From positions 186,001 to 250,000 of the forward strand of contig NZ_PKOZ01000001.1 of NCBI RefSeq assembly GCF_002946355.1: a stretch of DNA of 64,000 nt, in the 5' to 3' direction. Of this stretch, positions 1 to 10,064 are shown piece after piece. How positions within the stretch are numbered: the first letter of the stretch is position 1; each line of letters opens with the position of its first letter. Source of the DNA: Pradoshia eiseniae. Its GTDB lineage: Bacteria > Bacillota > Bacilli > Bacillales > Pradoshiaceae. Below the pieces are notes generated by a model. That model was not told the origin of the DNA. It saw nothing but the letters and a program-made list of their open reading frames with translations, and did no database searches. The position numbers were made by a program, and so were the translations under genes.

Positions 1-147
1 ATGGTTATTCCTCCAAGTAATTGTACATATGAAATCTTCCGCATTCATGCTATATTTTGTTGCTTTTTGCAACATCTTCTCCTTATGACTTTTCGCCTTC
101 ATGAGAACACTAGAATTGCTTCATCAACATAAAAGGGGGAGAAGGCA

Positions 148-441
148 TTGTCGAAGCGGAATGGAAGAATGGCCAACTCGCATCGGCAAATTACCTCGAT
201 GCGCAAAAATGATGAAAGACCGGCTGCTGAAGCTATTCAACAAAAAAAACCGATGATTGGCTATATCGCCATTCTTCTGTCCATTATATCTTTATTTCTT
301 TATCCCGTCATATTTGGTTTGATGGGATTTTTGACAGGGATTACCGCTATAAAAAGAAGCCTTCGGATTTTTGGAATTCCGGCTGTCTTGATTAGTCTTT
401 TTTCAGTTTTGGCAGGTTTATTCGTCTATCCTTTCTTTTAG
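148..441 (+). CDS. yqfX: small membrane protein, YqfX-like
   Basis: A 97-residue protein starting at TTG, preceded by a GGGGGAG ribosome binding site at about 135-141. The first 35 residues are polar and basic. They are followed by two or three hydrophobic segments (about residues 36-62 and 73-97) with Gly-rich turns, which resembles small DUF4190-type membrane proteins. Its position just outside convergent ispG matches yqfX in B. subtilis. No catalytic motif is visible and the function is unknown. The YqfX assignment rests mainly on synteny and topology. Confidence 0.65.
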   Translation: MSKRNGRMANSHRQITSMRKNDERPAAEAIQQKKPMIGYIAILLSIISLFLYPVIFGLMGFLTGITAIKRSLRIFGIPAVLISLFSVLAGLFVYPFF

Positions 442-447
442 GTAAAT

Positions 448-482
448 AAAAACAGGAGCTGCGTTCACAGCTCCTGTTTTTG
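448..482. terminator. bidirectional intrinsic terminator between yqfX-like gene and ispG
   Basis: An 11-bp GC-containing stem (AACAGGAGCTG and CAGCTCCTGTT) has a 6-nt loop and is flanked by A-tract and T-tract, so it can stop transcription from both convergent genes. Confidence 0.9.
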
Positions 483-488
483 CGTGCA

Positions 489-1610
489 TTATTCAATGAC
501 GGTATTTGCTTGTTCCTTTTCTAGACGTTCTTTCTCGTAGTATTCTTCAGCTAGGATATCGATTTCTTTCTTCAATTCATCAACCATAATGGCTTCAGGA
601 ACTTTTCGTACGATCTTTCCTTTACGGAATAAAAGCCCTTCGCCTCTCGCACCGGCAATTCCTATGTCAGCTTCCCTGGCTTCACCAGGTCCGTTGACCG
701 CGCAGCCAAGAACGGCTACCTTTATTGGGGCTTTAATCTTTTGAATATATTCATCGACCTCATTGGCAATGGAAATTAAATCGATTTCAATACGTCCGCA
801 AGTCGGGCAGGAAATTAATGTTGCTGAGTTAGCGGAAAGACCAAAAACTTTCAATAGTTCACGCGCAACCTTGACTTCTTCAACAGGATCCGCACTTAAG
901 GAAATGCGAAGCGTGTTCCCGATCCCTTTGCTTAAGAGGGCGCCGATTCCTGCAGCACTTTTTACAGTGCCGGAGAACAAGGTGCCGGATTCCGTAATTC
1001 CTAAGTGAAGCGGATAATCAAAGGCTTGGGCTGCTTTCTCGTATGCTTCGATAGCCAGGCGTACGTCTGAGGCTTTCATGGATACGATAATATCATGGAA
1101 ATCGAGGTCTTCCAGGATCTTGATATGATGAAGGGCACTCTCTACCATTCCATCTGCTGTTGGATAGCCGTATTTCTCCAAAATCTTGCGCTCAAGCGAA
1201 CCGGCATTCACGCCAATTCGGATAGGAATTCCTTTTGCCTTAGCGGCTTGTACAACAGCCTCTACCTTTTCGCGGCGGCCGATATTACCCGGATTGATTC
1301 GAATCTTGTCAGCTCCGCCTTCAATTGCGATTAAAGCTAATTTATAGTCGAAGTGGATATCAACGACAAGCGGGATATTAATTTGTTTCTTAATATCGGC
1401 AATTGCACGTGCGGCACGCTCATCCGGGCAGGCAACCCGTACGATTTGGCAGCCGGCTTCTTCCAATCGTTTGATTTCCGCGACGGTTGCTTCCACATCA
1501 TGTGTCTTCGTTGTGGTCATACTCTGTATAATGACTTCATCGTTGCCTCCGATTGTTAAGTGACCAACTTTCACGGGGCGGGTTTTGGTACGATGTATTA
1601 ATTCACTCAC
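489..1610 (-). CDS. ispG: 4-hydroxy-3-methylbut-2-enyl diphosphate synthase (flavodoxin), IspG/GcpE
   Basis: A 373-residue cytosolic [4Fe-4S] enzyme of the MEP isoprenoid pathway, which converts MEcPP to HMBPP. The N-terminal TIM-barrel part begins with the typical TRPVKVG segment. The cluster ligands are visible as SCPTC (Cys268, Cys271) and GCAVNGPGE (Cys303, with the fourth ligand Glu310). Start is GTG with AAAGGAGAG about 8 nt upstream. Length is normal for the short bacterial form. It is transcribed away from yqfZ and ends at a bidirectional terminator. Confidence 0.97.
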   Translation of the reverse strand: MSELIHRTKTRPVKVGHLTIGGNDEVIIQSMTTTKTHDVEATVAEIKRLEEAGCQIVRVACPDERAARAIADIKKQINIPLVVDIHFDYKLALIAIEGGADKIRINPGNIGRREKVEAVVQAAKAKGIPIRIGVNAGSLERKILEKYGYPTADGMVESALHHIKILEDLDFHDIIVSMKASDVRLAIEAYEKAAQAFDYPLHLGITESGTLFSGTVKSAAGIGALLSKGIGNTLRISLSADPVEEVKVARELLKVFGLSANSATLISCPTCGRIEIDLISIANEVDEYIQKIKAPIKVAVLGCAVNGPGEAREADIGIAGARGEGLLFRKGKIVRKVPEAIMVDELKKEIDILAEEYYEKERLEKEQANTVIE

Positions 1611-1718
1611 TGATCATTCTCTCCTTTTAGGCGAATTGCCTCTATGCAAACAAAGCATTTCTAATATATTGTATCAACGGTTGCCATGTAATTACAATTA
1701 AAGAGATTGGCAATCTCC

Positions 1719-2015
1719 TTAATAATTCTTCAGTTTGTATGTCTGGCCAATTTTAATTTCCTCAGGGCTCAATCCATTATTTAAAGTACGGAAGTCTTTA
1801 ATAATCTGTTCAATAGGAACAGGAAGTGTCCCTTCTTTTTCTTCTATTAAGGAGATGACGGTATCGCCAGGCTCCACTTTTATATTATAGTAGGTTTCTT
1901 TGGTTTTATCCACAGCGGCTGGAGTTGCTTTTGGCAAGGTGCCGTATGTCAGGTCATAGTAGACAGAATAGATGACAATGCAGCAACCAAGGAAAATAAG
2001 TAGTTTTTTGACCAT
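1719..2015 (-). CDS. yqfZ: LysM-domain protein YqfZ
   Basis: A 98-residue protein with an N-terminal hydrophobic signal or anchor (about residues 4-22). The C-terminal LysM-like module contains VEPGDTVISL and ends IGQTYKLKNY. LysM modules bind peptidoglycan, so the protein is probably membrane-tethered with the module outside. It lies between ispG and the DUF1189 gene as yqfZ does in B. subtilis. No enzymatic domain is present. Confidence 0.8.
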   Translation of the reverse strand: MVKKLLIFLGCCIVIYSVYYDLTYGTLPKATPAAVDKTKETYYNIKVEPGDTVISLIEEKEGTLPVPIEQIIKDFRTLNNGLSPEEIKIGQTYKLKNY

Positions 2016-2125
2016 CTTCTCCTCCTGCCTTTCCCTTTTACTAGATTATATGCGGATAAGAGAGTGAATAGAATAGAGTTGGATTGATTTCTCTATCTTT
2101 TTTGGCTGGATGATCGAGAGCAAAT

Positions 2126-2157
2126 AGAAAATGCCCGGAAATGATCCGGGCATTCGC
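2126..2157 (-). terminator. terminator of the yqgB-like gene
   Basis: Read on the minus strand, AATGCCCGG and CCGGGCATT form a 9-bp stem around a 7-nt loop, followed by TTTTCTATTT. It lies just after the stop codon of the minus-strand DUF1189 gene. Confidence 0.75.
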
Positions 2158-2176
2158 TCATCTTCGCCAATAAAGG

Positions 2177-2956
2177 CTAAGCTTTTGGTTTCTTTGGCAC
2201 AGGCAATTCCTTGATAGCCATATATAGCATCATCAGGCTAATAAACCATTTCACATAGAAGTCGCCAACGACTGGAACTTGAATGAATTCCATAATCGTA
2301 AAGAACACAACTGAAAGCGTAAAGCTGTATGCGGCAAGACGCCATTGCTGGCCGAAATTGATTCGACGGCCAAGTATGGCGGCGAATAGGCCGCCGAAAT
2401 AAGCGAGCAATGTCACTTCAAGGAATTGAAGCGCTGCTGTCATCACGTACATGACAAGAATGACAAGAGCAATGACTAAATATAGGGAAGCTTTCGCGTT
2501 TTCTATGTATTCACTTGCCGATTCATTATTTAGGTTAAGCCCAGGAATCAAGGAGTATTCTAGCTCCTGTGCTTGACCGTTAACTACGAGGACTGCCTTA
2601 TTCTTTAACAGGCCGACTGTGACATCACTTGAGTTATTCAAGTCTGAGGCATTCAAGGTGCCGGTACTGTCAAACTGAAGCGTGAAATCATCCTTTTCAA
2701 TTCGCTGGGGCGTTTCGGCATCTGAGTAAAGAGTGCCATCTTTGATTTCGAATGGCGGAATGTCTGTTTTTAATGTCGTGCTGAATTCACTTACATTCGT
2801 TAGTGCAGCCATTGTGGTATATGTGGCGAGCGGCAAGATCATAATGAATGTAAGGAAGAATACGTAAAAAATTGTTTTACCGATGCCTTGGAAGCGATAT
2901 TTGGCAATATCCTTAGGCGAGTAAAGGCTTTTAACTAATTGAGCAAAAATATTCAT
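2177..2956 (-). CDS. yqgB: DUF1189 family membrane protein (YqgB-like)
   Basis: A 259-residue polytopic membrane protein. One TM segment lies near residues 27-48, then a polar extracytoplasmic domain of about 100 residues (about 50-150), then four hydrophobic segments towards the C terminus (about 152-178, 180-200, 208-230, 232-250). This matches the DUF1189 family. Position next to the divergent DUF456 gene matches yqgB-yqgC of B. subtilis. The biochemical role is unknown. Confidence 0.75.
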   Translation of the reverse strand: MNIFAQLVKSLYSPKDIAKYRFQGIGKTIFYVFFLTFIMILPLATYTTMAALTNVSEFSTTLKTDIPPFEIKDGTLYSDAETPQRIEKDDFTLQFDSTGTLNASDLNNSSDVTVGLLKNKAVLVVNGQAQELEYSLIPGLNLNNESASEYIENAKASLYLVIALVILVMYVMTAALQFLEVTLLAYFGGLFAAILGRRINFGQQWRLAAYSFTLSVVFFTIMEFIQVPVVGDFYVKWFISLMMLYMAIKELPVPKKPKA

Positions 2957-3096
2957 CTTGGGCTACAACACCTTTTTCTAATATCATTCTTTATTCTATC
3001 TGCCTTAGGTCAATATTACAAGGCAGTTCGCTCGGCAGTGCGGCAGAGTTGGGGTAAACTGTAGGTATAAATGAAACGAAAGGGAGGGGACAAAGA

Positions 3097-3576
3097 GTGG
3101 AGTGGATCTACTGGCTCGTTATTTGGGCATTATTTGTCATAGGGTTCATAGGACTTATATTCCCAATTATTCCGGGTGTGCTTTGTATTCTAGGCGGAAT
3201 GCTTGCGTACGGGCTGTTTTTCTCGTTTGACCAATTTAACTGGCTATTCTGGGTTGTGCAGGGCATGTTTGTCCTATTATTATTCTTCGCTGATTATTTA
3301 GCTAATTTATTGGGTGTGAAGAAATATGGCGGTTCTAAGGCAGGGGTATGGGGGAGTACGATTGGATTGCTGGCGGGCCCCTTCATTATACCAGGATTCG
3401 GTATCATCATCGGGCCATTTGCCGGGGCTGTCATTGCGGAGCTCTTGGTCCATCGCAAGCCCATCAAGACTGCAGCTGCCATTGGTCTAGGCTCTGTTAT
3501 CGGTTTTGTAGGGAGCACAATCACCAAATTGGTCATTCAAACGATTATGATTATTTACTTTTTCATCGCTATATAA
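3097..3576 (+). CDS. yqgC: DUF456 family membrane protein (YqgC-like)
   Basis: A 159-residue, very hydrophobic protein with about four or five TM segments and repeated Gly-rich GPF/PG motifs, typical of DUF456. GTG start follows GGGAGGGGACAAAGA. It is divergent from the DUF1189 gene and upstream of sodA, as in B. subtilis. The function of the family is unknown. Confidence 0.8.
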   Translation: MEWIYWLVIWALFVIGFIGLIFPIIPGVLCILGGMLAYGLFFSFDQFNWLFWVVQGMFVLLLFFADYLANLLGVKKYGGSKAGVWGSTIGLLAGPFIIPGFGIIIGPFAGAVIAELLVHRKPIKTAAAIGLGSVIGFVGSTITKLVIQTIMIIYFFIAI

Positions 3577-3697
3577 ACGTAAGCATTTCTATTGAAAATA
3601 ATGGCGATGATTGGTACTCTAGAATTAATCACTTCGGTCAAATTGACAAAATTGTCTGTAAGTGTTAATTATTGACGATATTAGGAGGAATGTTACA

Positions 3698-4306
3698 ATG
3701 GCATTTTCTTTACCACAATTACCGTACGAGTATGATGCATTAGAACCACATATTGACAAAGAAACAATGAATATTCACCACACAAAACATCATAACACGT
3801 ATGTTACAAATTTAAATGCAGCACTTGAAGGACAAGAAGACTTAGCAGGCAAGAGCTTAGAAGAATTACTAGCTAATATTGAGTCTGTTCCTGAAAATAT
3901 CCGTACAGCTGTACGCAACAATGGCGGCGGTCACGCTAACCACTCCCTATTCTGGGAATTGCTTTCTCCAAACGGCGGCGGTGAGCCAACTGGCGAACTA
4001 GCAGAAGCAATCGCAGCTAAATTCGGAAGCTTTGAAAGCTTCAAAGAAGAGTTTGCTAAAGCAGCGACAACTCGTTTCGGCTCCGGCTGGGCATGGTTGA
4101 CTGTTAAAGACGGCGAGCTAGAACTTTCTAGCACAGCAAATCAAGATTCTCCATTAATGGAAGGAAAAACACCGATCCTTGGTCTTGATGTTTGGGAGCA
4201 TGCGTACTACCTAAACTACCAAAACCGTCGTCCAGAATACATCGCATCCTTCTGGAATGTTGTTAACTGGGATGAAGTATCTAAACGTTACGCAAGCGCA
4301 AAATAA
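3698..4306 (+). CDS. sodA: manganese superoxide dismutase
   Basis: A 202-residue cytosolic enzyme that dismutates superoxide to hydrogen peroxide and oxygen. The four metal ligands are in place: His27 (within NIHHTKHH), His82 (GGGHANH), Asp164 and His168 (DVWEHAYY). The protein starts at [10 protein letters not shown], which has GGAGGA directly upstream; an upstream in-frame ATG at 3662 has no such site. TTGACA at 3643-3648 is a plausible -35, but the -10 downstream is weak. A hairpin terminator follows, so the gene is probably monocistronic. Confidence 0.96.
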   Translation: MAFSLPQLPYEYDALEPHIDKETMNIHHTKHHNTYVTNLNAALEGQEDLAGKSLEELLANIESVPENIRTAVRNNGGGHANHSLFWELLSPNGGGEPTGELAEAIAAKFGSFESFKEEFAKAATTRFGSGWAWLTVKDGELELSSTANQDSPLMEGKTPILGLDVWEHAYYLNYQNRRPEYIASFWNVVNWDEVSKRYASAK

Positions 4307-4316
4307 GACAGCCTTT

Positions 4317-4372
4317 TAAGTGTTTTGGAAACCGGAGCCTTGAGCTCCCTTTTCCAAAACGCTTTTTCTTAT
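4317..4372 (+). terminator. sodA terminator
   Basis: AGTGTTTTGGAAA pairs with TTTCCAAAACGCT (one wobble) around a loop of about 18 nt and is followed by TTTTTCTT. It lies 12 nt after the sodA stop. Confidence 0.75.
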
Positions 4373-4485
4373 GCTCTTTTTAAAGCCTGAAAAAGCTGAG
4401 TTGTTAACTACTTCCAAGTGAAATATGCTTACATGTTCTGAGTTTCCCGCAGGAAAACTAACCGAGATGAAGGGGAGTTTTCATA

Positions 4486-5706
4486 ATGGGAATTCAAAAT
4501 GGCGTTATCAGTAAAATTAAGTCTAACAAGGAATTGTATATCCTGATTTTGATTGGGGGTTTATACTCATTAAGCACCGCATTGTCCAATACATTTGTGA
4601 ATGTTTACTTATGGAAACAAAATGAGGCATTGCTGGATTTGGGCATTTATAACTTAGCGGTTGTTCTTCTTCAGGGGGCTGCCTTTCTTTTTGCTGGCGG
4701 GCTTGCGAAAAAAGTTGATCGTATTATCGTCTTGCGTATCGGCGTTTGCTTCTTAGCGTCTTTTTATTTGGTGGTTCTATTTTTTACGAGTGGCTCTCGC
4801 CTTTATTTAGTGTTGATTGGAAGCTTGCTTGGCCTGGGATATGGGTTTTATTGGCTTGCCTATAATCTTCTCACCTTTGAGATCACTGAACCTGAAACGA
4901 GGGATTCGTTTAACGGTTTACAGGGGATATCTGGTGCGTTAGGCGGAATGATCGGTCCATTCTTCGCTGGGTATGTTATCAGCAGCATGATAGGAAACAC
5001 CGGTTACTTAATCATTTTTGGCTCTTCTCTATCCTTATTTGTCATTGCGGTCATTTGCAGCCTATTTTTGAAAAGAAGGGCAGCAGAGGGGAAGTATCGA
5101 TTAAAGCAAGTGATGTCCGAGAGGAAGCGGAATCCTGATTGGAAGCGGATTACATATGCAAATTATTCGCAGGGACTGAGAGAAGGCGTGTTTGTATTCA
5201 TTATCTCAGTTTTTGTATTCATAGAGACAGGGAGTGAAATGGCATTAGGAACCTTCACGCTCATAAGCTCGGGAATTTCCTTTCTCGCCTATTTTCTTGT
5301 AGGCAGATATGTAAAGGTGAAATATAGGAAGGGTTCGATGTTTGCTGGAGCTACGCTTCTGTATGGAGCAATTGCATTTTTGGTTTATAAAGTCTCCTAT
5401 GTTAAACTGCTCATCTTTGCCTCTGTCATAGCGCTGGCATATCCTTTATTATTTGTGCCATATATGTCCCTGACCTATGATGTAATTGGGAGGGCCAGAG
5501 AGGCGGCAATATATAGAATTGAATATATTGTCATTCGAGAGCTGTATTTAAATGCTGGGAGAGCGACTTCGATTTTGGTGTTTATGGGGATAATCATGAT
5601 GCTTCCAGAGGATTTAGGCATTAAGATTCTCTTGCTTGGAGCAGGGGCGGGGCATGTTTTTGTGTATTTGTTCATGAGAAAAGTAGCCATGAGAAATATA
5701 GATTGA
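4486..5706 (+). CDS. yqgE: MFS-type transporter YqgE
   Basis: A 406-residue integral membrane protein with about 12 hydrophobic helices and a polar, basic central loop (about residues 197-225), the layout of a major facilitator transporter. ATG start follows AAGGGGAG. Its place between sodA and pbpA matches B. subtilis yqgE. Substrate is not predictable from sequence. There is no obvious terminator before pbpA, so some read-through is possible. Confidence 0.8.
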   Translation: MGIQNGVISKIKSNKELYILILIGGLYSLSTALSNTFVNVYLWKQNEALLDLGIYNLAVVLLQGAAFLFAGGLAKKVDRIIVLRIGVCFLASFYLVVLFFTSGSRLYLVLIGSLLGLGYGFYWLAYNLLTFEITEPETRDSFNGLQGISGALGGMIGPFFAGYVISSMIGNTGYLIIFGSSLSLFVIAVICSLFLKRRAAEGKYRLKQVMSERKRNPDWKRITYANYSQGLREGVFVFIISVFVFIETGSEMALGTFTLISSGISFLAYFLVGRYVKVKYRKGSMFAGATLLYGAIAFLVYKVSYVKLLIFASVIALAYPLLFVPYMSLTYDVIGRAREAAIYRIEYIVIRELYLNAGRATSILVFMGIIMMLPEDLGIKILLLGAGAGHVFVYLFMRKVAMRNID

Positions 5707-5786
5707 CTGGAATCTTTTACTTCTGTTAATCTTGATTAATTGGTACTAAAATGATAACCGAATGCAACTATGAAGGGATGGAGACA

Positions 5787-7928
5787 GTGAAAGTCAGAAA
5801 GAAAAAAAAGAAAAAACAGCTACCATTTCGCATGAATGTTTTGATATTCATTGTGTTTTTACTTTTCTCTGCCCTCCTGCTAAGACTGGGAATCGTCCAG
5901 ATTGTCTATGGAGATGATTATAAACGCGAAATTGCGAAAACGGAGGAAGTAACGGTGCAAAACTCTGTCCCGAGGGGAAAAATCTATGATCGGAACGGAC
6001 AGGTTATCGTTGATAATCAGCCGCTTTACGCCATTACCTATACTAGGACCCAAACAACATCAACAGAAGAAATGTTAGAGACAGCTGAGAAGCTGGCGAA
6101 ACTGATAGATGTAAAAACGGATAAGCTTCGTGAACGGGATAAGAAGGATTTCTGGATTCTATTGAATCCATCAAAAGCAAAGAAAAAAATCACAGAAGCG
6201 GAATACGCGAAGCTGAATGAAGGCAAATTGACAGATGATGAAATTTATAAGTTGCAGCTTGACCGGATTACAGAGAAGGAGATTGATTTCTCTGAAGATG
6301 AGCTTGAAGTATTAGCCATCTACAGTACATTTATCTCTGGATATTATTTATCTCCGCAAATAGTCAAGAATAACGAGACAACCTATGAGGAAGTTGCTCG
6401 AGTCAATGAACAGATTGAGAACCTTCCTGGTGTCGATACAACGACTGACTGGGAAAGAAAATATGCGTATGGAAGCACGCTAAAATCAGTGCTCGGTAAA
6501 GTTTCATCCTCAAATGAAGGACTTCCATCTGATAAAGTTAAGTATTATCTGGCGCGCGGATACAGCCGCAATGATCGGGTTGGCACATCATACTTAGAAC
6601 AACAATATGAAGAAGTACTGCGCGGGCAGCAAGAGAAAATCCGTAATGTAACGGATAAAGCCGGCAATATTGTCAGCAACGAAATCATTACAGAAGGGCA
6701 GCGCGGCAAAGATATCTTGCTAACCATTGATATGGATCTGCAAATAGCAACGGAAGAAATTATCGAAAAGCAATTGAAGGCCAAGACTGGAAAGGCAGAT
6801 ACTAGATTTTTGGACCGTGCATATGCCGTTATCTCTGATCCGAAAACGGGTGAGATCTTGACGATGGCAGGCAAGAAGTATGCCAGAGATGAAAAAACAG
6901 GACAGATGAAGATGACAGACCATGCGCTTGGCACCTTTACTTCTTCCTATGCAATGGGCTCCTCTGTCAAAGGGGCGACCATATTGACAGGTTACCAAAC
7001 CGGGGCCATTTCACCTGGTCAGGTCATCCTTGATTCACCAATGAAGATCAAGGGAACCCCTGTGAAAAAATCCTGGAAAACCTTTGGTAATATTAATGAT
7101 ATTGATGCCTTGCGAGTCTCCTCTAACGTATATATGTTCAAAACTGCGATTGCGCTTGGCGGCGGTCATTATGCGGAGGGGAAATCATTGAGTGTCCGAG
7201 ATTCAGCCTTTTCTACCATGCGCAGCTACTATAATCAATTCGGTCTTGGTGTACGGACAGGAATTGATTTGCCGGGAGAGATTTCGGGCTATAAAGGCAT
7301 TACCCAGAATGCAGGGTTATTGATGGACTTTGCGATTGGGCAATATGACACTTACACACCGATGCAGCTTAATCAATATGTTTCCACCATTGCAAATGGC
7401 GGGAACCGAGTCAAGCTTCATTTACTGAAAGAAATTCGAGAACCATCTGATGATGAAGCATCATTAGGCAAGGTTATTAAAGAAGTTCAAACAGAAGTCC
7501 TGAATACTTTGCCAATGAAGGAATCATGGATTAATCGTGTTCAAGAAGGCTTCAGACAGGTTACGCAAGTTCCGGGCGGTACAGCCTATTCCTACTTTGC
7601 CAATGCCAAATATGACCCAGCAGGAAAAACAGGTACAGCTCAAGCCTTCTATGACGGTCCGAATTGGGAAAAAGGCACCATACAGCCAGATACGTATAAT
7701 ATTACTTTCGTGTCCTATGCACCAGCCGATAACCCTGAGATAGCCATCAGTGTTGTTGTGCCATGGGCTTATCAAAGAACGGGCCATAAGATGAACCTTG
7801 AGATCGCAAAAGAGGTTTACGAAAAATATTTTGAGTTGAAAGCTGAAAGATCTGGTACAAATAAGGACTCTGATAAGGCCGCTGACATAGACTCAGACTC
7901 CAATGCAGCAGACACTGATGAGGAATAA
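5787..7928 (+). CDS. pbpA: class B penicillin-binding protein 2A (transpeptidase)
   Basis: A bitopic membrane D,D-transpeptidase that cross-links peptidoglycan during cylindrical growth. After a Lys-rich cytoplasmic tail there is one TM helix, then the dimerisation region with the VPRGKIYDRNG motif, then the transpeptidase domain. Catalytic SxxK is SSVK (Ser392 from the chosen start), SxN is SSN, and KTG is in AGKTGTA near residue 613. The C terminus is a low-complexity Asp/Ser tail. I chose GTG at 5787 because AAGGGATGGAG lies 4-14 nt upstream; this gives 713 aa, close to the 716 aa of B. subtilis PbpA. Longer starts at 5751 or 5778 overlap that site. Confidence 0.93.
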   Translation: MKVRKKKKKKQLPFRMNVLIFIVFLLFSALLLRLGIVQIVYGDDYKREIAKTEEVTVQNSVPRGKIYDRNGQVIVDNQPLYAITYTRTQTTSTEEMLETAEKLAKLIDVKTDKLRERDKKDFWILLNPSKAKKKITEAEYAKLNEGKLTDDEIYKLQLDRITEKEIDFSEDELEVLAIYSTFISGYYLSPQIVKNNETTYEEVARVNEQIENLPGVDTTTDWERKYAYGSTLKSVLGKVSSSNEGLPSDKVKYYLARGYSRNDRVGTSYLEQQYEEVLRGQQEKIRNVTDKAGNIVSNEIITEGQRGKDILLTIDMDLQIATEEIIEKQLKAKTGKADTRFLDRAYAVISDPKTGEILTMAGKKYARDEKTGQMKMTDHALGTFTSSYAMGSSVKGATILTGYQTGAISPGQVILDSPMKIKGTPVKKSWKTFGNINDIDALRVSSNVYMFKTAIALGGGHYAEGKSLSVRDSAFSTMRSYYNQFGLGVRTGIDLPGEISGYKGITQNAGLLMDFAIGQYDTYTPMQLNQYVSTIANGGNRVKLHLLKEIREPSDDEASLGKVIKEVQTEVLNTLPMKESWINRVQEGFRQVTQVPGGTAYSYFANAKYDPAGKTGTAQAFYDGPNWEKGTIQPDTYNITFVSYAPADNPEIAISVVVPWAYQRTGHKMNLEIAKEVYEKYFELKAERSGTNKDSDKAADIDSDSNAADTDEE

Positions 7929-7937
7929 GTATTATGA

Positions 7938-7980
7938 GACAGGTGGAAAACATTCTAATGTTTTTCGCCTGTTTTTTTGT
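7938..7980 (+). terminator. pbpA terminator
   Basis: GACAGG..GAAAACATT pairs with AATGTTTTTCgCCTGTT and is followed by TTTTTTGT, directly after the pbpA stop. Confidence 0.85.
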
Positions 7981-8069
7981 TTATTGGACCCAATCCTGCT
8001 GGAGAGGGTCTTTTTGCTTTATGGCTAAACAGTCATGAGTCATATGCTTGCCAGTTTTTAGGGCTTGAA

Positions 8070-8117
8070 TTTACAAACAATAATAAATATTTACATAACC
8101 TTTACATTGGATTAACC
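8070..8117 (+). promoter_or_regulatory. PhoP (Pho box) array upstream of pstS
   Basis: TTTACA occurs at 8070-8075, 8090-8095 and 8101-8106, with TTAACC at 8112-8117. The last three are on an exact 11-bp period (5-nt spacers) and the first is about two periods upstream. This is the TT(A/C/T)A(C/T)A direct repeat that phosphorylated PhoP binds in Bacillus. A TTTAAT at 8136-8141 is a candidate -10. The array implies induction of the pst operon by phosphate starvation. Confidence 0.82.
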
Positions 8118-8213
8118 CCTGGTTTAAATTGCTTGTTTAATATAGAAACTGTAAAGGGTATGCGAAATTAATCAAGGTATAAATAAATCAGGAAAAACAG
8201 GAGGCAATTAGTT

Positions 8214-9110
8214 ATGTTTAAGAAATGGAAAAGAGCATCATTCCTCTTGACACTTGTGCTAATAATGGGAGTTCTTGCGGCTTGCGGAAATGACAACCCA
8301 AATGATGCGTCATCCTCTGATGGGGTGGGAGCGGAAATATCCGGAATTGTCACAGCGGCTGGGTCAACCGCGCTTCTGCCATTGGCTGATGTAGCTGCAA
8401 ATGAATTTATGCAAAAGCATTCTGATGTATCTGTCACCGTACAAGGAGGAGGCAGCGGCACGGGAATTAATCAGGTTGCGAATGGGGCTGTAAACATTGG
8501 AAACTCTGATGTTCCATCTGCTGATAAGATTGAAGATGAAGCTCTTGCCGGTCAGTTAGTGGATAATAAAGTGTCCGGAATTGCTTTTGGGATAGTCGTA
8601 AATGAGGATGTGAAGGTCGATGATCTTACAGTCGAACAAATTCAAGGGATTTTCTCCGGGAAAATTACCAATTGGAAAGAAGTCGGCGGTCAGGATCTAG
8701 AAATCAACGTCATAAATAGACCTGCTTCCTCCGGAACACGTATCACATTTGATAAAACCGTTATGAAAGATGTCAAAATTAATGACAGTATTGGAACAAA
8801 TCAAGATTCAAATGGTGCTGTTGAAAATTCAATCAATTCAACCTCGGGTTCAATTAGTTATTTGGCAATGAGTTACTTAGTCGAAGGTAAGGATACTTCT
8901 TTGAAAATTATCACTATTGATGGCGCAGAACCAACAACAGATGATGTGGCAAATGGAAGTTATCCTTTCTGGTCCTATGAATACATGGTGACAAAAGGTG
9001 AGCCAAAAGGAGCTGCTAAAGCATACATTGACTTCTTAGTGAGTGAGGAATTTGCTGAAAAAGTAGATCAAATGGGTTATATCCCTATGGTTGAATTGAT
9101 GGATAGATAA
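8214..9110 (+). CDS. pstS: phosphate-binding lipoprotein PstS
   Basis: A 298-residue periplasmic-binding-type lipoprotein that captures phosphate for the PstSCAB importer. The signal peptide ends in lipobox LAAC (Cys24), so it is anchored to the outer face of the membrane. Phosphate-contact motifs are visible as AGSTAL, GGGSGTG and RPASSGTR. ATG start follows GGAGGCAATT. It is the first gene of pstS-C-A-B-phoU behind a Pho box array. Confidence 0.95.
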   Translation: MFKKWKRASFLLTLVLIMGVLAACGNDNPNDASSSDGVGAEISGIVTAAGSTALLPLADVAANEFMQKHSDVSVTVQGGGSGTGINQVANGAVNIGNSDVPSADKIEDEALAGQLVDNKVSGIAFGIVVNEDVKVDDLTVEQIQGIFSGKITNWKEVGGQDLEINVINRPASSGTRITFDKTVMKDVKINDSIGTNQDSNGAVENSINSTSGSISYLAMSYLVEGKDTSLKIITIDGAEPTTDDVANGSYPFWSYEYMVTKGEPKGAAKAYIDFLVSEEFAEKVDQMGYIPMVELMDR

Positions 9111-9176
9111 AAGATTGATAACAATGGCTTCTATGCCATTTCTGTAATCGTGTTTAAATGAGAGGAGCAGATAGGG

Positions 9177-10064
9177 ATGAAAGGCCACAAGTCGATTAAC
9201 TACTGGAAGAGTGAATATATAGGCCGAACCCTTGTAACATTATGCGGAATCGTGATTGTGCTCACAACATTGGCAATCATCGCATTCATAGCTGGCAAGG
9301 GGATACAGTCATTCACCGTGAGCGGCATTTCACTTTGGGAAATGATTACCTCAACAAATTGGAGTCCAAATGACGGGCATTATGGTGCCTTGATTTTCAT
9401 AGCGGGATCTACACTCGTATCGATTGGAGCGGTGCTGGTGAGTGCCCCGATTGCCATTGCATTGGCCATATTCATGAATTATATTTCACCTAAGTTCGGA
9501 GAAAAGGTATTGCGGCCAGTGCTGGAATTATTGGTTGGTATTCCGTCTGTTGTATATGGTTTATTAGGTGTTTCCATACTTGTGCCATTCCTCAGGGATT
9601 CATTTGGCGGAGTAGGTTTCAGCTTGATGGCAGGGATAATCGTTCTTAGTATCATGATTCTGCCGACAATTGCCACCTTAGCCTCAGATGCCTTGAGAGG
9701 GGTGCCGCCGCAATTGCTTGAGGCATCTTACGGACTTGGGTCGACCAGATGGCAAGCGATTAGCCGTGTGGTGATTCCTGCCGCCAAGAAAGGTGTGATG
9801 ACAGGGATAGTCCTTGGTCTTGCCCGCGCCTTTGGTGAGGCACTGGCGGTTCAGATGGTTATCGGCAATACGATTAAATTACCTGAGGCATTGACAAGCC
9901 CAACGGCTACTTTAACAGGAGTTTTGACCATGGATATGTCAAATACGTTAAATGGAACAGCCTGGAATAATGCCCTTTGGAGCTTGGCGCTGATCCTATT
10001 GGTAATATCATTCTTATTTATCCTGATTATTCGTTTTATTGGAAATAGAGGTGGTGAAAAATGA
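9177..10064 (+). CDS. pstC: phosphate ABC transporter permease PstC
   Basis: A 295-residue inner-membrane permease with six TM helices. The EAA-type cytoplasmic loop reads EASYGLGSTRWQ and is followed by GIVLGLARAFGEALAVQ. It pairs with PstA to form the phosphate channel. Start ATG follows GAGGAGCAGATAGGG. The stop overlaps the pstA start (ATGA), showing translational coupling. Confidence 0.95.
   Translation: MKGHKSINYWKSEYIGRTLVTLCGIVIVLTTLAIIAFIAGKGIQSFTVSGISLWEMITSTNWSPNDGHYGALIFIAGSTLVSIGAVLVSAPIAIALAIFMNYISPKFGEKVLRPVLELLVGIPSVVYGLLGVSILVPFLRDSFGGVGFSLMAGIIVLSIMILPTIATLASDALRGVPPQLLEASYGLGSTRWQAISRVVIPAAKKGVMTGIVLGLARAFGEALAVQMVIGNTIKLPEALTSPTATLTGVLTMDMSNTLNGTAWNNALWSLALILLVISFLFILIIRFIGNRGGEK

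Noticed and set aside
5703-5731. Promoter TTGACT...GTTAAT before pbpA
   Set aside because: The -10 matches only four of six positions and spacing is 16 nt; plausible but not distinguishable from chance.
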